64,000 bases of DNA from contig NW_023998423.1 of the NCBI RefSeq assembly GCF_014805625.2, forward strand, positions 3,102,912-3,166,911. Reading direction: 5' to 3'. Shown here piece by piece: positions 14,312 through 25,890 of the stretch. The translations under genes were made by a program, and so were the position numbers. Each line of letters starts with the position of its first letter. Positions within the stretch are counted from its first letter, which is position 1. The notes under the pieces are model-generated. The model did no database searches, was not told the origin of the DNA, and saw nothing but the letters and a program-made list of their open reading frames with translations. This stretch comes from Glossina fuscipes. Its lineage: Eukaryota > Arthropoda > Insecta > Diptera > Glossinidae.

Positions 14312-17300
14312 ATGGAACGCAACAAATCGTCGAGCAGCTCAAGCAGAGGTACAAAAAAAGTGCATGCGGGGAATGAATTTTTTGCTTTGGGCTCAAAAGG
14401 ATATCGTGATGAAGCAAAATCGAAAATTGTTTCAATTAGCAAAGGCGCCACGGCCGCAGTAGATCGCAAACGCGAAGCTGGAACTTCATCGTCTTTAATA
14501 GCGGCTAAAAAAGCAAAACTTGGCGCCGGCCTGAGATCACAGAATGAAATTGGCCCGGGACCACCTGGGCCATCACATGAACCATGGGAACAAATGGCCA
14601 CCGATATCGAGTCAGTTGACATTGTGGAAACTGTAAGTGCAGCCGGAGAGCAACATGATACTGACACAATGGTTCGTTTAATATGTGGTTGCATTAAGAA
14701 CTTGATGACATCATATACGAAATCAAAACCAGACATGGTAGCATGCTTAAGTATTCTGTATTTGGCTAAGGTGCATCCAGAATATTTTGCCAATGATATT
14801 ATTACCTCAGGCTTATTGCACATATTAAGGCGTGATTTCAATAGTAAAATAAGGCAAAGCTCGTACTCGCACGTATTGGCCGCCAATTTATTGGCGCGCG
14901 CTTTTAGCGACAAGCAGCATTGGCCGGAAATTTTCCTACGCGTTTACATAGATGATGCTATTAATGAACGATTTTGGTCTGATAATAGTTTGTGCGCACC
15001 ATTTATAGAAAATGTGGCGGCTGCATTTAAAACACGTACACCTCAGTTGAATTTCTTGCAAACAGACGCAACTGGTCCGAATTCAGCTAGCAATACTGCT
15101 GCGACAGCAGCCGCCAGCGCTTCTGTTGGACCTTCTCAACAACAGCAGCAACAACAATCGACAACTTCGATTAATGTTGATGATGACTCTTGTGATAACT
15201 CGGAGGCGAGTAGCTCCGTTCGTCCGGCTGCAGACGTAAAGCACAGCTGCGAATCGTTTTGTGAGGTCAAGGATCGCTATGCCGAAAATGAGCTTATAGT
15301 AAAAAAGTATGTCACAGATGCCATTAAGGAACAACTCAATAAACGACAACAACAAGAATGCTATACTCGTAACTTTTTAAAGTTTTTGTGCAAAACTTCC
15401 GGTTTAGTGGAAGTACGTTATTCGTGCATTTCACGTTTGGAACTTTGGATACATAATGGTAAACTGGTCAAATTTGCTCAGGAGCTCTTATCGTATATTT
15501 GTTTCAATGTACGTGCAAAGCATTCCGAGGATCACGATGTTCTAGCAATTTTGGTGAAAATGCGTCTCAAAGCCAAACCGCTTATTAATTTTTATATGTC
15601 ATGCATCAAAGAAATAATACACTTGGAGCCGGGAATACTAAGTGTAATATTAAAATTTGTCGTGCAAAATGAATTATCAAATACTCGAAATCCGAATAAT
15701 ATGGGAATGCTAGGTACTTCTATATAACATAAATTTCAGTACCTAAGTGCCTTTAAAATAAACTCTTGTATGTTTTCATTTACAGCCACGATGTTTCAAA
15801 CAGCACCAGACGATTCCGCTAAGCATTTAGCGGAGATTTACAAAGAGTTTCTTTTGCAACGTGACGACTGTTTACGCACGTTACGAGTGTTTTTAAGAGA
15901 ATTAGTGCGCATGTTACGCAACGATATAAATTTGGTTGTCTTTTGCAAAGTCTTCTTAAACTCTCGCCCGGAACTTAACAAACAAATTGAGAGTTCAGAA
16001 TTTAGGGATCGTATCTTCCATTCTATTGTCGACATAACATGCTTGTGCATGCTGCTTTCAGTTTCGCCGCAAGTAAGGGAGGCGAGCATCTCTTTGAGAG
16101 TTAATAAGGACAACAGCAGCAACAATGCCATCTTAATGAAGTTTTATAACCAAATGTGTCAAATACAATTGGATTCCGTATCATGGATGTATGAAATTGT
16201 GCCAAGTCTATTCAAATTGCAAAGTGCCGAATTTAATCAGGGTCTGCACAAGATACTGTTGCTCGAAAATCCCGAGCAGTATTCACGTCACGATCAATGG
16301 CCTTCAGAGCCTGAACGTACTACGTTATTGCGTTTAGTTTCAGAGACTCCCATACATGAAGAAACTCTCCTGCGTATTATTTTAATCGGTATAACGAAAG
16401 ATATACCATTTAATATACCTGACACTTTCGACATAATTATACTGCTGTTGAAGCGAGCTTCTACTATGCGCATAGCTAATTGCCCGGTGGTGCAAGCCAA
16501 TAAATTCGACATTATCGATTTTCTATTCAGCATGTCTGAGTATCATCATCCCGAAAATATCAATTTGCCAGTTGATTACGAACCGCCTAAATTAGCTATC
16601 ATTGTACTTTACTGGAAGGCTTGGCTAATATTGCTAATGGTTTCGGCACACAATCCCTCAACATTTGGAGCATTCTGTTGGGATCATTATCCCACAATGA
16701 AAATGCTTATGGAAATGTGCATAACGAATCAGTTTAATGAGTCAACAATGAGCAAAGAAGAACTGCAGGTAATTAAATTGATACAAAGTCGCTTTAATAT
16801 CCATCACTTGTTTTGAGTCGGATCAAATAGGAAACGATTTGGTAGAATATATACAAGGTACGAATTAAGTTTGTCCTATCACCATATTTTCACCCAATTT
16901 GACGTGACGTCGTTGCACATACATACGTCGACATGTTCATATAAGTTTATAGTAATTAGACTTAAGTGGTTAATTAAGTAGAAGCATAGGGCGTCAAAGA
17001 TTTTAACGGTGGTGGGTATTTGGCGCCAGCCAAATATAACTTTCTTACGTCTTATATAAATATTTTAAGACTTTAGTCTTAGAATTTATTCTCTGGCTAA
17101 ATAATAATAATAATAATAATATTTTCGGAAAAGGATGTTTCGAAAGAAAGTCCGCTCAAAGTTTTGAAATGTCTCGTAGGCATACATGCCTTCTGACTGA
17201 AGTTAATTTTGTTATTATATATATATATATATATTAATCTGCAATTCTAGAAGAGTAAAAATGATTTTTCGCTTGCAAATATCCGACTTCACGCTGTTCT

Positions 17301-20300
17301 CTCGAAGCTTAAATATATGCTCGAAAGTGTCTGTTCTGTTGCATCTGTCGAAGACGAAATCTTTTTACGATTTACACTTTAGCGCATGAAGAGAGAGAAC
17401 GGTAACACATGTATAATTCTGTAGTCGAATTTATAATCGACTTCTGCAAGAACAGGGAATCTGCCGAAGCTGGTTTGACATAGACAATACTTTCGGTACG
17501 TTTGGGGAAGAGAAACATTTTTTTCAGGTAACGAATGGACTTTTTTTTTAAATTTCCTAGGAGGAACGGATAAACTGAAAAGGTTTCCTCCCCTCTGCTC
17601 TGAAAGCAATTTCATTGATAGGGTAAATTCGAAGAGATGTGGTTCCCAATTTTTATTTAGCTTGCGTCCAGATCTTTAGTTTTCATTTACTTTTTCTTTA
17701 GATTGCTACTGTGGAGCGTGATCATATCGTAGAATTCGAATCGTATTTAGCCGCTCAAACATCGCTAGCGGTCATTACCGAGGAGAACGCCATATTGACT
17801 TCTCAACTAATGCTTATGGATCCAATGGGTAGCGCGAGACGAGTGCCTAATGTGGTCTTGGAACAATTAAGATATTTAAATAAAACATTAAAAATCGGGC
17901 ATCTGCTATGTCGTAGTCGGAAGCCAGATTTACTATTAGATATCATACAACGTCAGGGTACAACGCAATCTATGCCTTGGTTATCGGATTTGGTACAAAA
18001 TAGCGAAGGCGACTTCAATCATCTGCCCGTGCAATGTTTATGTGAGTTCTTGTTGTTCAATTCAAACACAATTAATGAAGAGAATAGCCGCCATGCCGAG
18101 TTGGTGAATTTCTTGCGTAATGTTATAATGGACCCCACGTACAGTAAGCAAACTGTTTGTGAGATATTGGATTATATATTTCGACGCTTATGTTCGTTGG
18201 TTAAACAATCTCGTTTGTCGGCTTTGCGTGGCCTTAAAATAATATTTAACTGCAACGATTTAAGTGGGAATGACTGGTTGCTAAGTGCCATACCGCAAAT
18301 ACCCCATTTCAATGACAATAACGAGGTGCGAAGTGTTATTATTCCCCATTTACGTTCCGCATGTCAAGTAGAAAATTCACCCGATTTGATTATGGCTTAT
18401 ATACAATTCATAGCGGCTCATACTTTGGACGATTCCGTCACGTTTATGTTGAATCATGTCATCGATATGGCTCAGTTAATTGTTGAGCGCAGTACGATGT
18501 TCCAGCATATAATTCCGTTGCCCGAAGGCACGCCAACGCCGGCGAATGATCAAAGTCAATTGGAGCAAGAGAATCGTTTACAAACTCTGAAATGTTTATT
18601 CGTCATGTTCAACAATTACATCATTAAACTGCGCGAAACCACTACATCATCGAGTTACGAGACTTATCAATGGACGGAATATCCAGATTTATTTATGGTG
18701 CAATTCAACGATGGTATACAGTTACCATTGCACTTGAATATTATACACGCCTTCATTATATTGCTAACTCACTCAAGCAATAATATGCCTGAATCTATAC
18801 CTATTTTGGATTATTGGTTTCCCTTGGGTGGAAGCGTACCAATTGCCTACATTCCCAATATGCCGCATGAGCCGGTTCAACTTTTGCCTGACTGGCTTAA
18901 GTTAAAAATGATACGTTCGTCTGTGGACCGCTTAATAGAAGCGGCTATACGTGAATTGACTCCTGATCAGATTGTCTTGTTCGTGCAGAACTTTGGTACG
19001 CCGATTAATTCGATGAGTAAATTATTGGCTCTCTTGGATCATGCTGTCATCGAACAATTTGATACAGTAAAGAATGCCATACTTAATAAAGCCTATTTAG
19101 CCCAACTGATTGAAATACAGCAAGTAAGAGGAGCTAAAAATGGTCATTTCACTGTTCAGGCATTAGGCTTGTACTCACATTCGCAAACTGTAGCTGATAA
19201 TCCCAAAATCCGAACAGACGTTCTGGAGGCTGTTGATCTATGCGAGTTAACACCTACCACCGTTCCCAGTAATAGCAAGGAATTATCATCTGTGGACACG
19301 AAAGAAGTTGTTTACAATCTCTTGAAATGTCCACAACCCAAACGTTTTAATGATGAACAATTTCGTCAGGTGTTGAATCAATTGCTAAGCAGCAAAGATT
19401 CCAACATCGCGCACCAATTAGAACAAGCAAATACGGAAAATCTCATACTAAACGTTCTCCAACCACAACAAATTTTAGCATTATTAAGATCGATTATAAA
19501 ATTGCAGCCGCGTCTAGCAGCCGATCCTAACAGTCGCCTGGTAAGGGCGTTGAAAGCGAAACATAGGGAATCGAATCAGTCATCGATATTTGTTTCGAGC
19601 ATAACTCACTTAATGGAAAGTAATCAAAGTAATGTAACGAAGCCCACCCTTAAGACGCCATCATCTGAAAGCACATTGCGTAATATGCTGGTCCAATTTA
19701 GCAAGCGCATGAAATCGTCTTCGAAAACGAATAGTGATCCCATTAATAATTTATATCGCGATGGTATGTTAGTGGATCTTTTAGCTGAGAATGACCCCGA
19801 ATTGTTTACCGTTTACAATAAAAATGACTTGCATCTCTTGTTCTCGAAATCCTGTGGAGATTTCCGTTATTATTTATTGTCTTGGATTTGTCACGAAGCC
19901 AATTGGGACACAATTATAGCTACTCTAAATTATCTTTTAAAATGCAAGATAAACGATTTGGATTATGCGGCAGTTTTGAATTTTGTGGAAGCCTTAATTA
20001 ACAATCCCAAATTGTGGCAAGGACGCGATCGCAGTGTTTTGAAAGCCGATCAATCGGAAAATATTTTCACCTTAAATGATTTGGAATTGCGCATGTTCAC
20101 CGAATTCATATTAAAGGAGGGCGAAATCGAATTAAAAATCCATGAATCACAGTACGCCTTCGAGTTGTGCTGCCGCATCAATCTACTGTTCCGAGTTACC
20201 AAGAAATGCACATCGAATTTAATCAAATTCATTGAGTATGTGTTTGCAACAAATTGCTCCGAAAAGTTGCGTTTGAAGGTGTTGAGACAAATGTACATTA

Positions 20301-21586
20301 TGTATCCATCCATTAAATTTATAAGAAGTCAAGAGATGGAAGACCATACGGCAAAGCTGCAAAATCTGAGCGGTTGCCAAGCAGATAAAGTATCCAATAA
20401 TTTGATCACTTGTCTCGGTAATTTATTTACGAAAAAAGACTTTGAAGCCTTCTCCAGTGATACCGAATTACTAATACGGAAGCTTGCTGCCTCCCATCCT
20501 GCCTTGTTCCTACGACAATTAGGTGTATTGTCTTCTCTTATACAAGGACGTGGCCAATTGAGTTTACGTGTTATACGCGATGAATACCATATGCATCGTT
20601 TTATACAAATCTTGCGTACTTTAGAGTTGTTGCAGCCCATTTGCTTTGACGACGTTTACAAAGAGGAATTCCAAGGCGCTTTGGAATGCTACTTTACATT
20701 TTTCAAACAATATAGCAATGTCAAGGAAGCGTATCACATCTTAATTAAATTTATTGAGCTGCTGCAGGGTTACATTAATTCGAATCCCTCCAATGCGTTG
20801 GGATTCATTGAACAGTATGTTGAAGTACTGATGGCTTTAGCAAATCGTTACAATTCTATTTCGTCGCTTCATCAGCTTGTTCAAGGCATTACTTTATTGC
20901 AGCAGAAAACTTCCAGCAGTAACTTAAGCAACATTGACATCAAGCAAGATTTCGATTTTGAGGAGACTTCGAGCGAGTCGAGGAGCACGGCTCAGACTTC
21001 CTCTTTAGACAGCGAGCCGACACCTTCGACATCAGATGGCATAGGCAACTATCAGCTATATAATCTAGATATTAACAGCAGAGGAGCGGTTACCTTCGCT
21101 ATATCAGGCTCATTAAATAAATCAACTGTCATTTCTCCGCACTTTGCAAACCTAATAAAAATCGTTAAGCATTCTAGTGCAGAGGATACTATATTGGGAC
21201 CGCTTCAGGAAATCGAATGCATGACTTCAAAACGTTTCGCTTTCCTTAGCGAGCTCTTTGATCGATTGCTGGAATTGATCTTCTCGCCCAGTGCTCAAAT
21301 TCGTTCGAACGCTTTTATACTGTTAATAAGGCATTTAAAACATAATCCCGGACGCACTGACGTCAACCGTTGCGCCTTAAATGCTTACATACAATGCTTA
21401 AGAGATGACAATCCCTCCGTGGCCGCTACTGCAATCGATAATTTAGTGGAAATGACTTTATTACTACAAGAGCACGCCGTCGAAATTTTATCGGTTTCGT
21501 TCGCTTTAGGCATTAAATCGCGTCTTAACACTAATTCGCAAATTAAACGAGTACTGCAGACAATTATGTTGCAACATGGTTATTGA
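14312..21586 (+). CDS. IntS1: Integrator complex subunit 1 (IntS1), three exons
   Basis: Largest scaffold subunit of Integrator, the nuclear complex that cleaves snRNA 3' ends and attenuates paused RNA polymerase II transcripts. Exons 14312-15713, 15786-16768 and 17702-21586 total 2090 codons (2089 residues), near the usual size of about 2050-2200. Junctions are CTAG|GTACTT to TACAG|CCACG and CTGCAG|GTAATT to CTTTAG|ATTGCT; phases agree. The N-terminal 300 residues are basic and Ser/Gln-rich. A DUF3677-type block is near residues 350-440 (VRYSCISRLELWIHNGKLVK). Exon 2 contains FCWDHYPTMKMLMEMCITN and exon 3 HLLCRSRKPDLLLDIIQRQ then SMPWLSDLVQNSEGD, all close to the vertebrate protein. The rest is helical-repeat-like. 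Exon 3 must begin at the acceptor, before its first GTG. A polyadenylation signal lies at 21642. Confidence 0.95.
16769..17701 (+). other. IntS1 intron 2 (933 bp), carrying a repeat copy
   Basis: Starts at CAG|GTAATT and ends at TTCTTTAG|ATT. Reading through the donor gives only a short extension to a stop at 16815. The middle carries a copy of the TAGCCAGAGAATAAATTCT repeat (see 16985-17122) and an (AT)n run at 17216-17234. Confidence 0.8.
16985..17122 (-). repeat. Three-copy interspersed repeat, copy 1 (inside IntS1 intron 2)
   Basis: In reverse complement it reads (TTA)n, TTTAGCCAGAGAATAAATTC, TAAGACTAAAGTCTTAA, then CCACCACCGTTAAAATC and ends in GCCCTATGC. 24931-25082 has the same order at roughly 80% identity by eye, and 25834-25890 has the first half. 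I do not recognise the family. Confidence 0.7.
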
Positions 21587-21641
21587 AATTAACCTATTTA
21601 ATATATGTATGTATAAATTGTATTACATTGGATGGACTTTA

Positions 21642-21647
21642 AATAAA
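21642..21647 (+). terminator. Polyadenylation signal of IntS1
   Basis: AATAAA 55 bp after the IntS1 stop, in an overlapping AAATAAAATAAA cluster. It is the first signal after the gene. Confidence 0.6.
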
Positions 21648-21896
21648 ATAAATTAACATTACAATTAATAATTTATTTAATTGCACCATTCTTATCGTTT
21701 TTACCCGATGACAAACGAAGAATTATAAATAGTGAGTGATTGTGCTTAAAGTAGTAGTTATTGCGGTTACACTTTGTACCGATTCACCCATATTTAAATG
21801 TTGAAATTGTTTCTCACTTCTATTACAGTTCGACGCAAGTACCACTGATTATTTTCTATACAATATGAAATTGTTTCTCACGTCAGCTCCTCCGTA

Positions 21897-22005
21897 TGGA
21901 GTCAGTACTTATAATAGACATTTATACAAACATTTTTATTAAATGTTGGAGTCAGTACTTATAATAGACATTTATACAAACATTTTTATTAAATGTTTGT
22001 ATAAA
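21897..22005. repeat. Perfect 50-bp tandem duplication ending in a 15-bp hairpin
   Basis: Two identical 50-bp units occupy 21897-21946 and 21947-21996, each starting TGGAGTCAGTACTTATAATA. The second unit continues into an inverted repeat: TTTATACAAACATTT (21971-21985), loop TTATT, then its exact complement AAATGTTTGTATAAA (21991-22005). Confidence 0.9.
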
Positions 22006-22697
22006 CTCTTAGTTCGTCTTCGATATTAAAATGGCTTGGTTTTTAATAAGTCGGCTACCAGCTTTATATAATTTCTCTTATATCGATTTGGACATATACA
22101 AGGCAAGCAAGCTTTGAGCAAAAAAAAAAGGAAAATCGATAAGAAAATTTGAAATTTCTAGACGCTTTATTAAAAGCAACAAGCCTACCACCATATTCGG
22201 AATAATTACGAACAAGAGTAGGAAAAAAAAAATTTGGAGTATTCATAGCACTACTTTCCGCCAGTACCATTTTGAAATATTCCAGGAAATATTTGACATA
22301 ATAAAAGGCACAATGATACTATACTTCAAGGTCAAGAATATTTGGAAAATTCTTTTTAATTCTTTTTCGAAATAACTTAACATTTGTTGCTGCTGAACGA
22401 CTTGACTTTCACTTTTAGTGCGACATTGCTACTATTCATTTTCAGCTTGCAGTTAGTTCTTTATCATTTTTATATTTGTTTTCTTTTTTCTCCCTTTTTA
22501 CATTATTGTATATATATTAATTTTACTTGGACGTATTTACATTGATACTAGTGCTAGAACATTACATTGGTTCTTATATAACAAATTTAATTTTTTAAAA
22601 TTATGCATATATTTTTTTACATATATATAAACATATATATATGCATATATATTTGCTTATTAAATACAATCAATACAATAGTTTTAGATTAAGATTT

Positions 22698-22703
22698 TTA
22701 TTT
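22698..22703 (-). terminator. Candidate polyadenylation signal of Not11
   Basis: TTTATT on the plus strand, AATAAA on the minus strand, about 220 bp after the Not11 stop. Other AT-rich alternatives exist nearby. Confidence 0.3.
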
Positions 22704-22920
22704 TTTATTACTTGGATATGGGGAATTATTTTTGGTTATCTTGTACGCTGCCGGTACTTGCCCTTTACTGTTTTTTTTTTTTTTTTTTTTGTTTTAGACA
22801 TATCCTTATATCAATTCGAAATAAACTTTTGAATAGAAAATAAGTGAAATGAGGCTATATTTGCCCTACGATGTGAGCCTCCCACATAACCCGACGTAGT
22901 TGTTTTTAAAATTGCTAAGA

Positions 22921-23780
22921 TTATTGATATTTGAGAAGACGATATAAAGCCACTGCTTCCTTGATACGATTAAAAACCACACAAAACGTCTCAATTTCAA
23001 TAAATAATTCCTAAATCATGAAAAATAGTCATCGGGGAGTCCCAAAAAATAATGCTTGCTTACCTTCACGTTAATAATTTTGTTACGAATCAATGATTGC
23101 AGGAATACACAAACTAACCGCACCAAACGCGATTGCATAAACTTATCTTTAACGGTCTCACAAGATGATATGCAATTGCTTATGTACAAATGGAGAAATT
23201 CCGTAGGCAAATTAACGGAAGTGGTCAGTCTGGAATGAATATTCAAATCAACGAATTATTGTGCATTGTATTCAATCCATAAAACGCTAATATCCTTGCC
23301 TATTAACGACTTCCATCGAATGCAGAGTAATATCCATATTCACTAGGACGTGAAAGTACTCTGTAATTTCTGGTGAATCCATTAGCTTTAGCAAAATTTC
23401 TATTGAGATTAACGGATTGTTTTCGACCAATCGTGGTAACTACGAAAACATTCATTTAAATAAATTATAAATAAATTTATTATCAATTAAAGTAAACGGC
23501 TTAAACTTACTTTTAAGGGAGAAAGTTTAATTTGATAAACGAAAAATGGATTCTTCTGCAATTCATTCAGTAGTAATTTTTGATCTTGCAAGTTCAAAGG
23601 CTGATTAAAGGCCAATTCCATTAACTCGCGCGTATTGGTGCTGACGTGATTGCTCTTATCATATTCGATTCTCTGAGAAAATGACTCAGTCAAATCGAAC
23701 CAGATCAGTTCATGCTCAAAATCCATTAAAGGAGGAGTGATAGAAAAAAATTCCGGAGGTGGTAAATTATTCACCGACAT
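22921..23780 (-). CDS. Not11: CCR4-NOT subunit Not11, short C-terminal form, four exons
   Basis: Homologue of CNOT11 (C2orf29), the partner of Not10 in the deadenylase complex that shortens mRNA poly(A) tails. Exons 23780-23511, 23439-23300, 23229-23064 and 23010-22921 give 666 nt, 221 residues plus stop. The protein is essentially the conserved C-terminal domain (DUF2363). [13 protein letters not shown] leads into [11 protein letters not shown], then [74 protein letters not shown] and a final [13 protein letters not shown], all closely matching the human C-terminal half. The start is at MSVNNL; I see no exon for the roughly 280-residue N-terminal half of the human protein. Intron 2 (23299-23230) uses a GC donor (AATAG|GCAAGG) with a normal AG acceptor, needed to keep the VNR|LTT frame. 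An unannotated upstream exon is possible. Confidence 0.9.
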
Positions 23781-24434
23781 TATCTGCTTTTTCTCCCGGT
23801 GATGAAGTGTTGTGCATTCAATTAGGATTATGCCCAATTAACAGCTCCAGTTTATGATAATTATGATTTATATAACTCCCTTTACATGCAATCCAATATA
23901 ATGACACAAATTGAAGTTTTTGTTGTGCTGCCTTTCGCTCTTCGTTTTGTTTTGCTTTTTGTTTTCCAAAGTTTCTCACACTACATATATATGCCTACCG
24001 ACTAAGCGGAATTTAAACGAATTTCTTCTTTTTTTTTGTTTGTTTGTTTCTACGGGTAGCCAAATGTTTGGATATAATGTGTAATATTTTAGAGTTTTTT
24101 TTTTCAATAATCTTGAATTAGTTTTCCTTTGCTGACTTGTTTCATATACCGCAAGAGTGAACATTTTGTTTCGATTCTATTTTATCGTAAGGCGGGAAAG
24201 GCATGCAATGTAAAATAAATAATAAATATTATTTGTATAACTTTATTATTATTAATTATTATTATCAAAGAAATCTTTGCGAGAAACAGAGCGGACGAAA
24301 TACATAGGGACACCAAGAAATGCTTCAAAATTACTCTCAGAAAATTCTCTTTTGTCTTTCTGTTATTAGCAGCTGTAGTAGCGCTGTTAGTTAACTGCTA
24401 CTTGACTGCTTGGTCTTTTAATCTTTTTCTTCTT

Positions 24435-24554
24435 GAGCAAGAACAAGAATTGTAAAAATTGTGTAAGCAAGAGGAAGAATTGCAAAAATTATGTGAGCAA
24501 GAACAAGAATTGTAAAAATTGTGTGACCCGGAGGAAGAATTGTAAAAATTATGT
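24435..24554 (+). repeat. 30-bp minisatellite, four units, ancestrally decapeptide-coding
   Basis: Four units of exactly 30 bp. Units 1 and 3 are identical (GAGCAAGAACAAGAATTGTA...), and units 2 and 4 are the GAGGAAGAATTG type, so a 60-bp higher-order period is visible. Read on plus, each unit is a ten-codon block of the form EQEQEL-Q/stop-KLC. Unit 2 keeps CAA (Gln) where units 1, 3 and 4 have TAA. Confidence 0.85.
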
Positions 24555-24930
24555 GCCATAGGAAATATAAGTGTCCACATACCTTCACAGTTTTAGGTCG
24601 GTGTATAGTATAAGTGGATTGCATGTAAAATGTCAAATCTTATAGTATACGAAGTTTCGGTTTATTTCGATCAGCCGTTTGTAGCGTTTTTGATTGGTTG
24701 AATTTTTGTTTATATTGCGACCGTGATTTTGTTGTTGCATTTTGCAATTTTGTTTATTTTCCGATATAATAGAAATGAAGTCAATCAGATTAAAATGCAA
24801 GCTAAATGCTGTAGTTGATATTGTGATTATCAAAAGTCGCAGCTGTAAATCATCTATTGAGAATAAATAGTACATAAGATGGTTTGTACCATACACTCTA
24901 CAACACTTGATGTACGAGGATATTATAAAA

Positions 24931-25082
24931 TATTGTTATTATTATTATTATTACTAATTTAGCCAGAGAATAAATTCTAAGAGTAAAGTCTTAATATATA
25001 TATGTAAGAAGTAGGAAAGTTATATTCGGCTGATGGCGAATCTCGGTTGCCCACCACCATTAAAATCTCTGGCGTTTCATGC
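24931..25082 (+). repeat. Three-copy interspersed repeat, copy 2
   Basis: Begins in an (ATT)n tract, then TTTAGCCAGAGAATAAATTC and TAAGAGTAAAGTCTTAA, later CCACCACCATTAAAATC and GGCGTTTCATGC. It matches the reverse complement of 17122-16985 along its length. Confidence 0.7.
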
Positions 25083-25119
25083 TTTTATTTACGGCTATAA
25101 AAAACTGAATGAGAGAAGA

Positions 25120-25640
25120 TGTTGTTAAGAAAACGTTATTCTACCATGTCATGGCGTCCATCATAACCAATTTAGAATTAACCTACTTCGCTTTTCGCAT
25201 TCCGCTCTCCAAGTCCTTTTATTTGATAGCCATATCGATGATATGTTGTTAAAAACACATTAATCCAACACATTTATTTTCGAATTAACGCATTTATTTA
25301 GGCATATAATATGTCTCCATTTGAGGTATGCACAAAATACGTTCTTGCTCATTTTATAACTAATAAGCGCAGAAAAATGGAGGGTTGTGCTCTGACTAAC
25401 CTGGCCCACTTTCAATAACAGCTTGCATGCAAGAACTTCCAAGAACTGCCAAATTTGAAGTCAATAACTTCATTTTTGCGACAAGGATGGTCGCACCGAT
25501 CCCCACACAGATGGACAGACATGGCTTAATCGACTCAAAATTTCACCCTGATCAGGAATAAATATAGTTCATAGGGCGTCTGAAACATCTTCTTGCCTCC
25601 ATCCTTGGGGTGGTAGGTATAAAAATCACTGAATTGTTTG
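25120..25640 (-). repeat. Composite interspersed repeat (TATCGATATGG / GGACAGACATGGC type)
   Basis: Carries, in order, a block whose reverse complement matches 4140-4260, a GGACAGACATGGCTTAATCG block, and TAGGGCGTCTGAAACATC. These words are shared with other places in the window. The boundaries are approximate. Confidence 0.5.
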
Positions 25641-25833
25641 TGTAAACCGCGGAAGTGTTCATAATTATTGCTGCATTGAGACAAATGAATTTAAACCTTC
25701 TTCTGGGCAAGAGAATGGTGATGATATATCACACTTTGAATAAGTTACACTAAAAAGCCTGTTCTAAGGATCAAACGTGTACGTTCGAGATTAGGTATGG
25801 CGATCACAAGATCTAATAATAGTACTTACCTAT

Positions 25834-25890
25834 TGCTATTATTAATAATTTAGCCGGAGAAATAAATTCTGAGATTAAAGTCTTAAATCA
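25834..25890 (+). repeat. Three-copy interspersed repeat, copy 3 (partial)
   Basis: TATTATTAATAATTTAGCCG, GAGAAATAAATTCTGAGATT and AAAGTCTTAAATC repeat the first half of copies 1 and 2. The second half is not recognisable. Confidence 0.6.

Larger units (their letters stand above)
21587..22920. other. Convergent spacer between IntS1 and Not11 3' ends
   Basis: Holds the 3' UTRs of both genes, a perfect 50-bp direct duplication with a hairpin (21897-22005), a repeated TGAAATTGTTTCTCAC word near 21803 and 21865, and AT-rich simple sequence with a T-run near 22770-22790. A 68-codon minus-strand frame at 22064-22270 starts with ATG but matches nothing I know. Confidence 0.5.

Noticed and set aside
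14302..14913. 203-codon frame antisense to IntS1 exon 1
   Set aside because: Shadow of the real gene; Ser/Ala/Leu composition arises from the antisense of IntS1 codons.
16769..16815. Read-through of the IntS1 exon 2 donor
   Set aside because: It adds 15 codons to a stop, while splicing to 17702 restores the conserved protein in frame.
22064..22270. 68-codon minus-strand frame starting MVLAESSAMNTP
   Set aside because: Has an ATG and fair composition at first, but ends in AT-driven sequence and matches nothing I know; not enough to call a gene.
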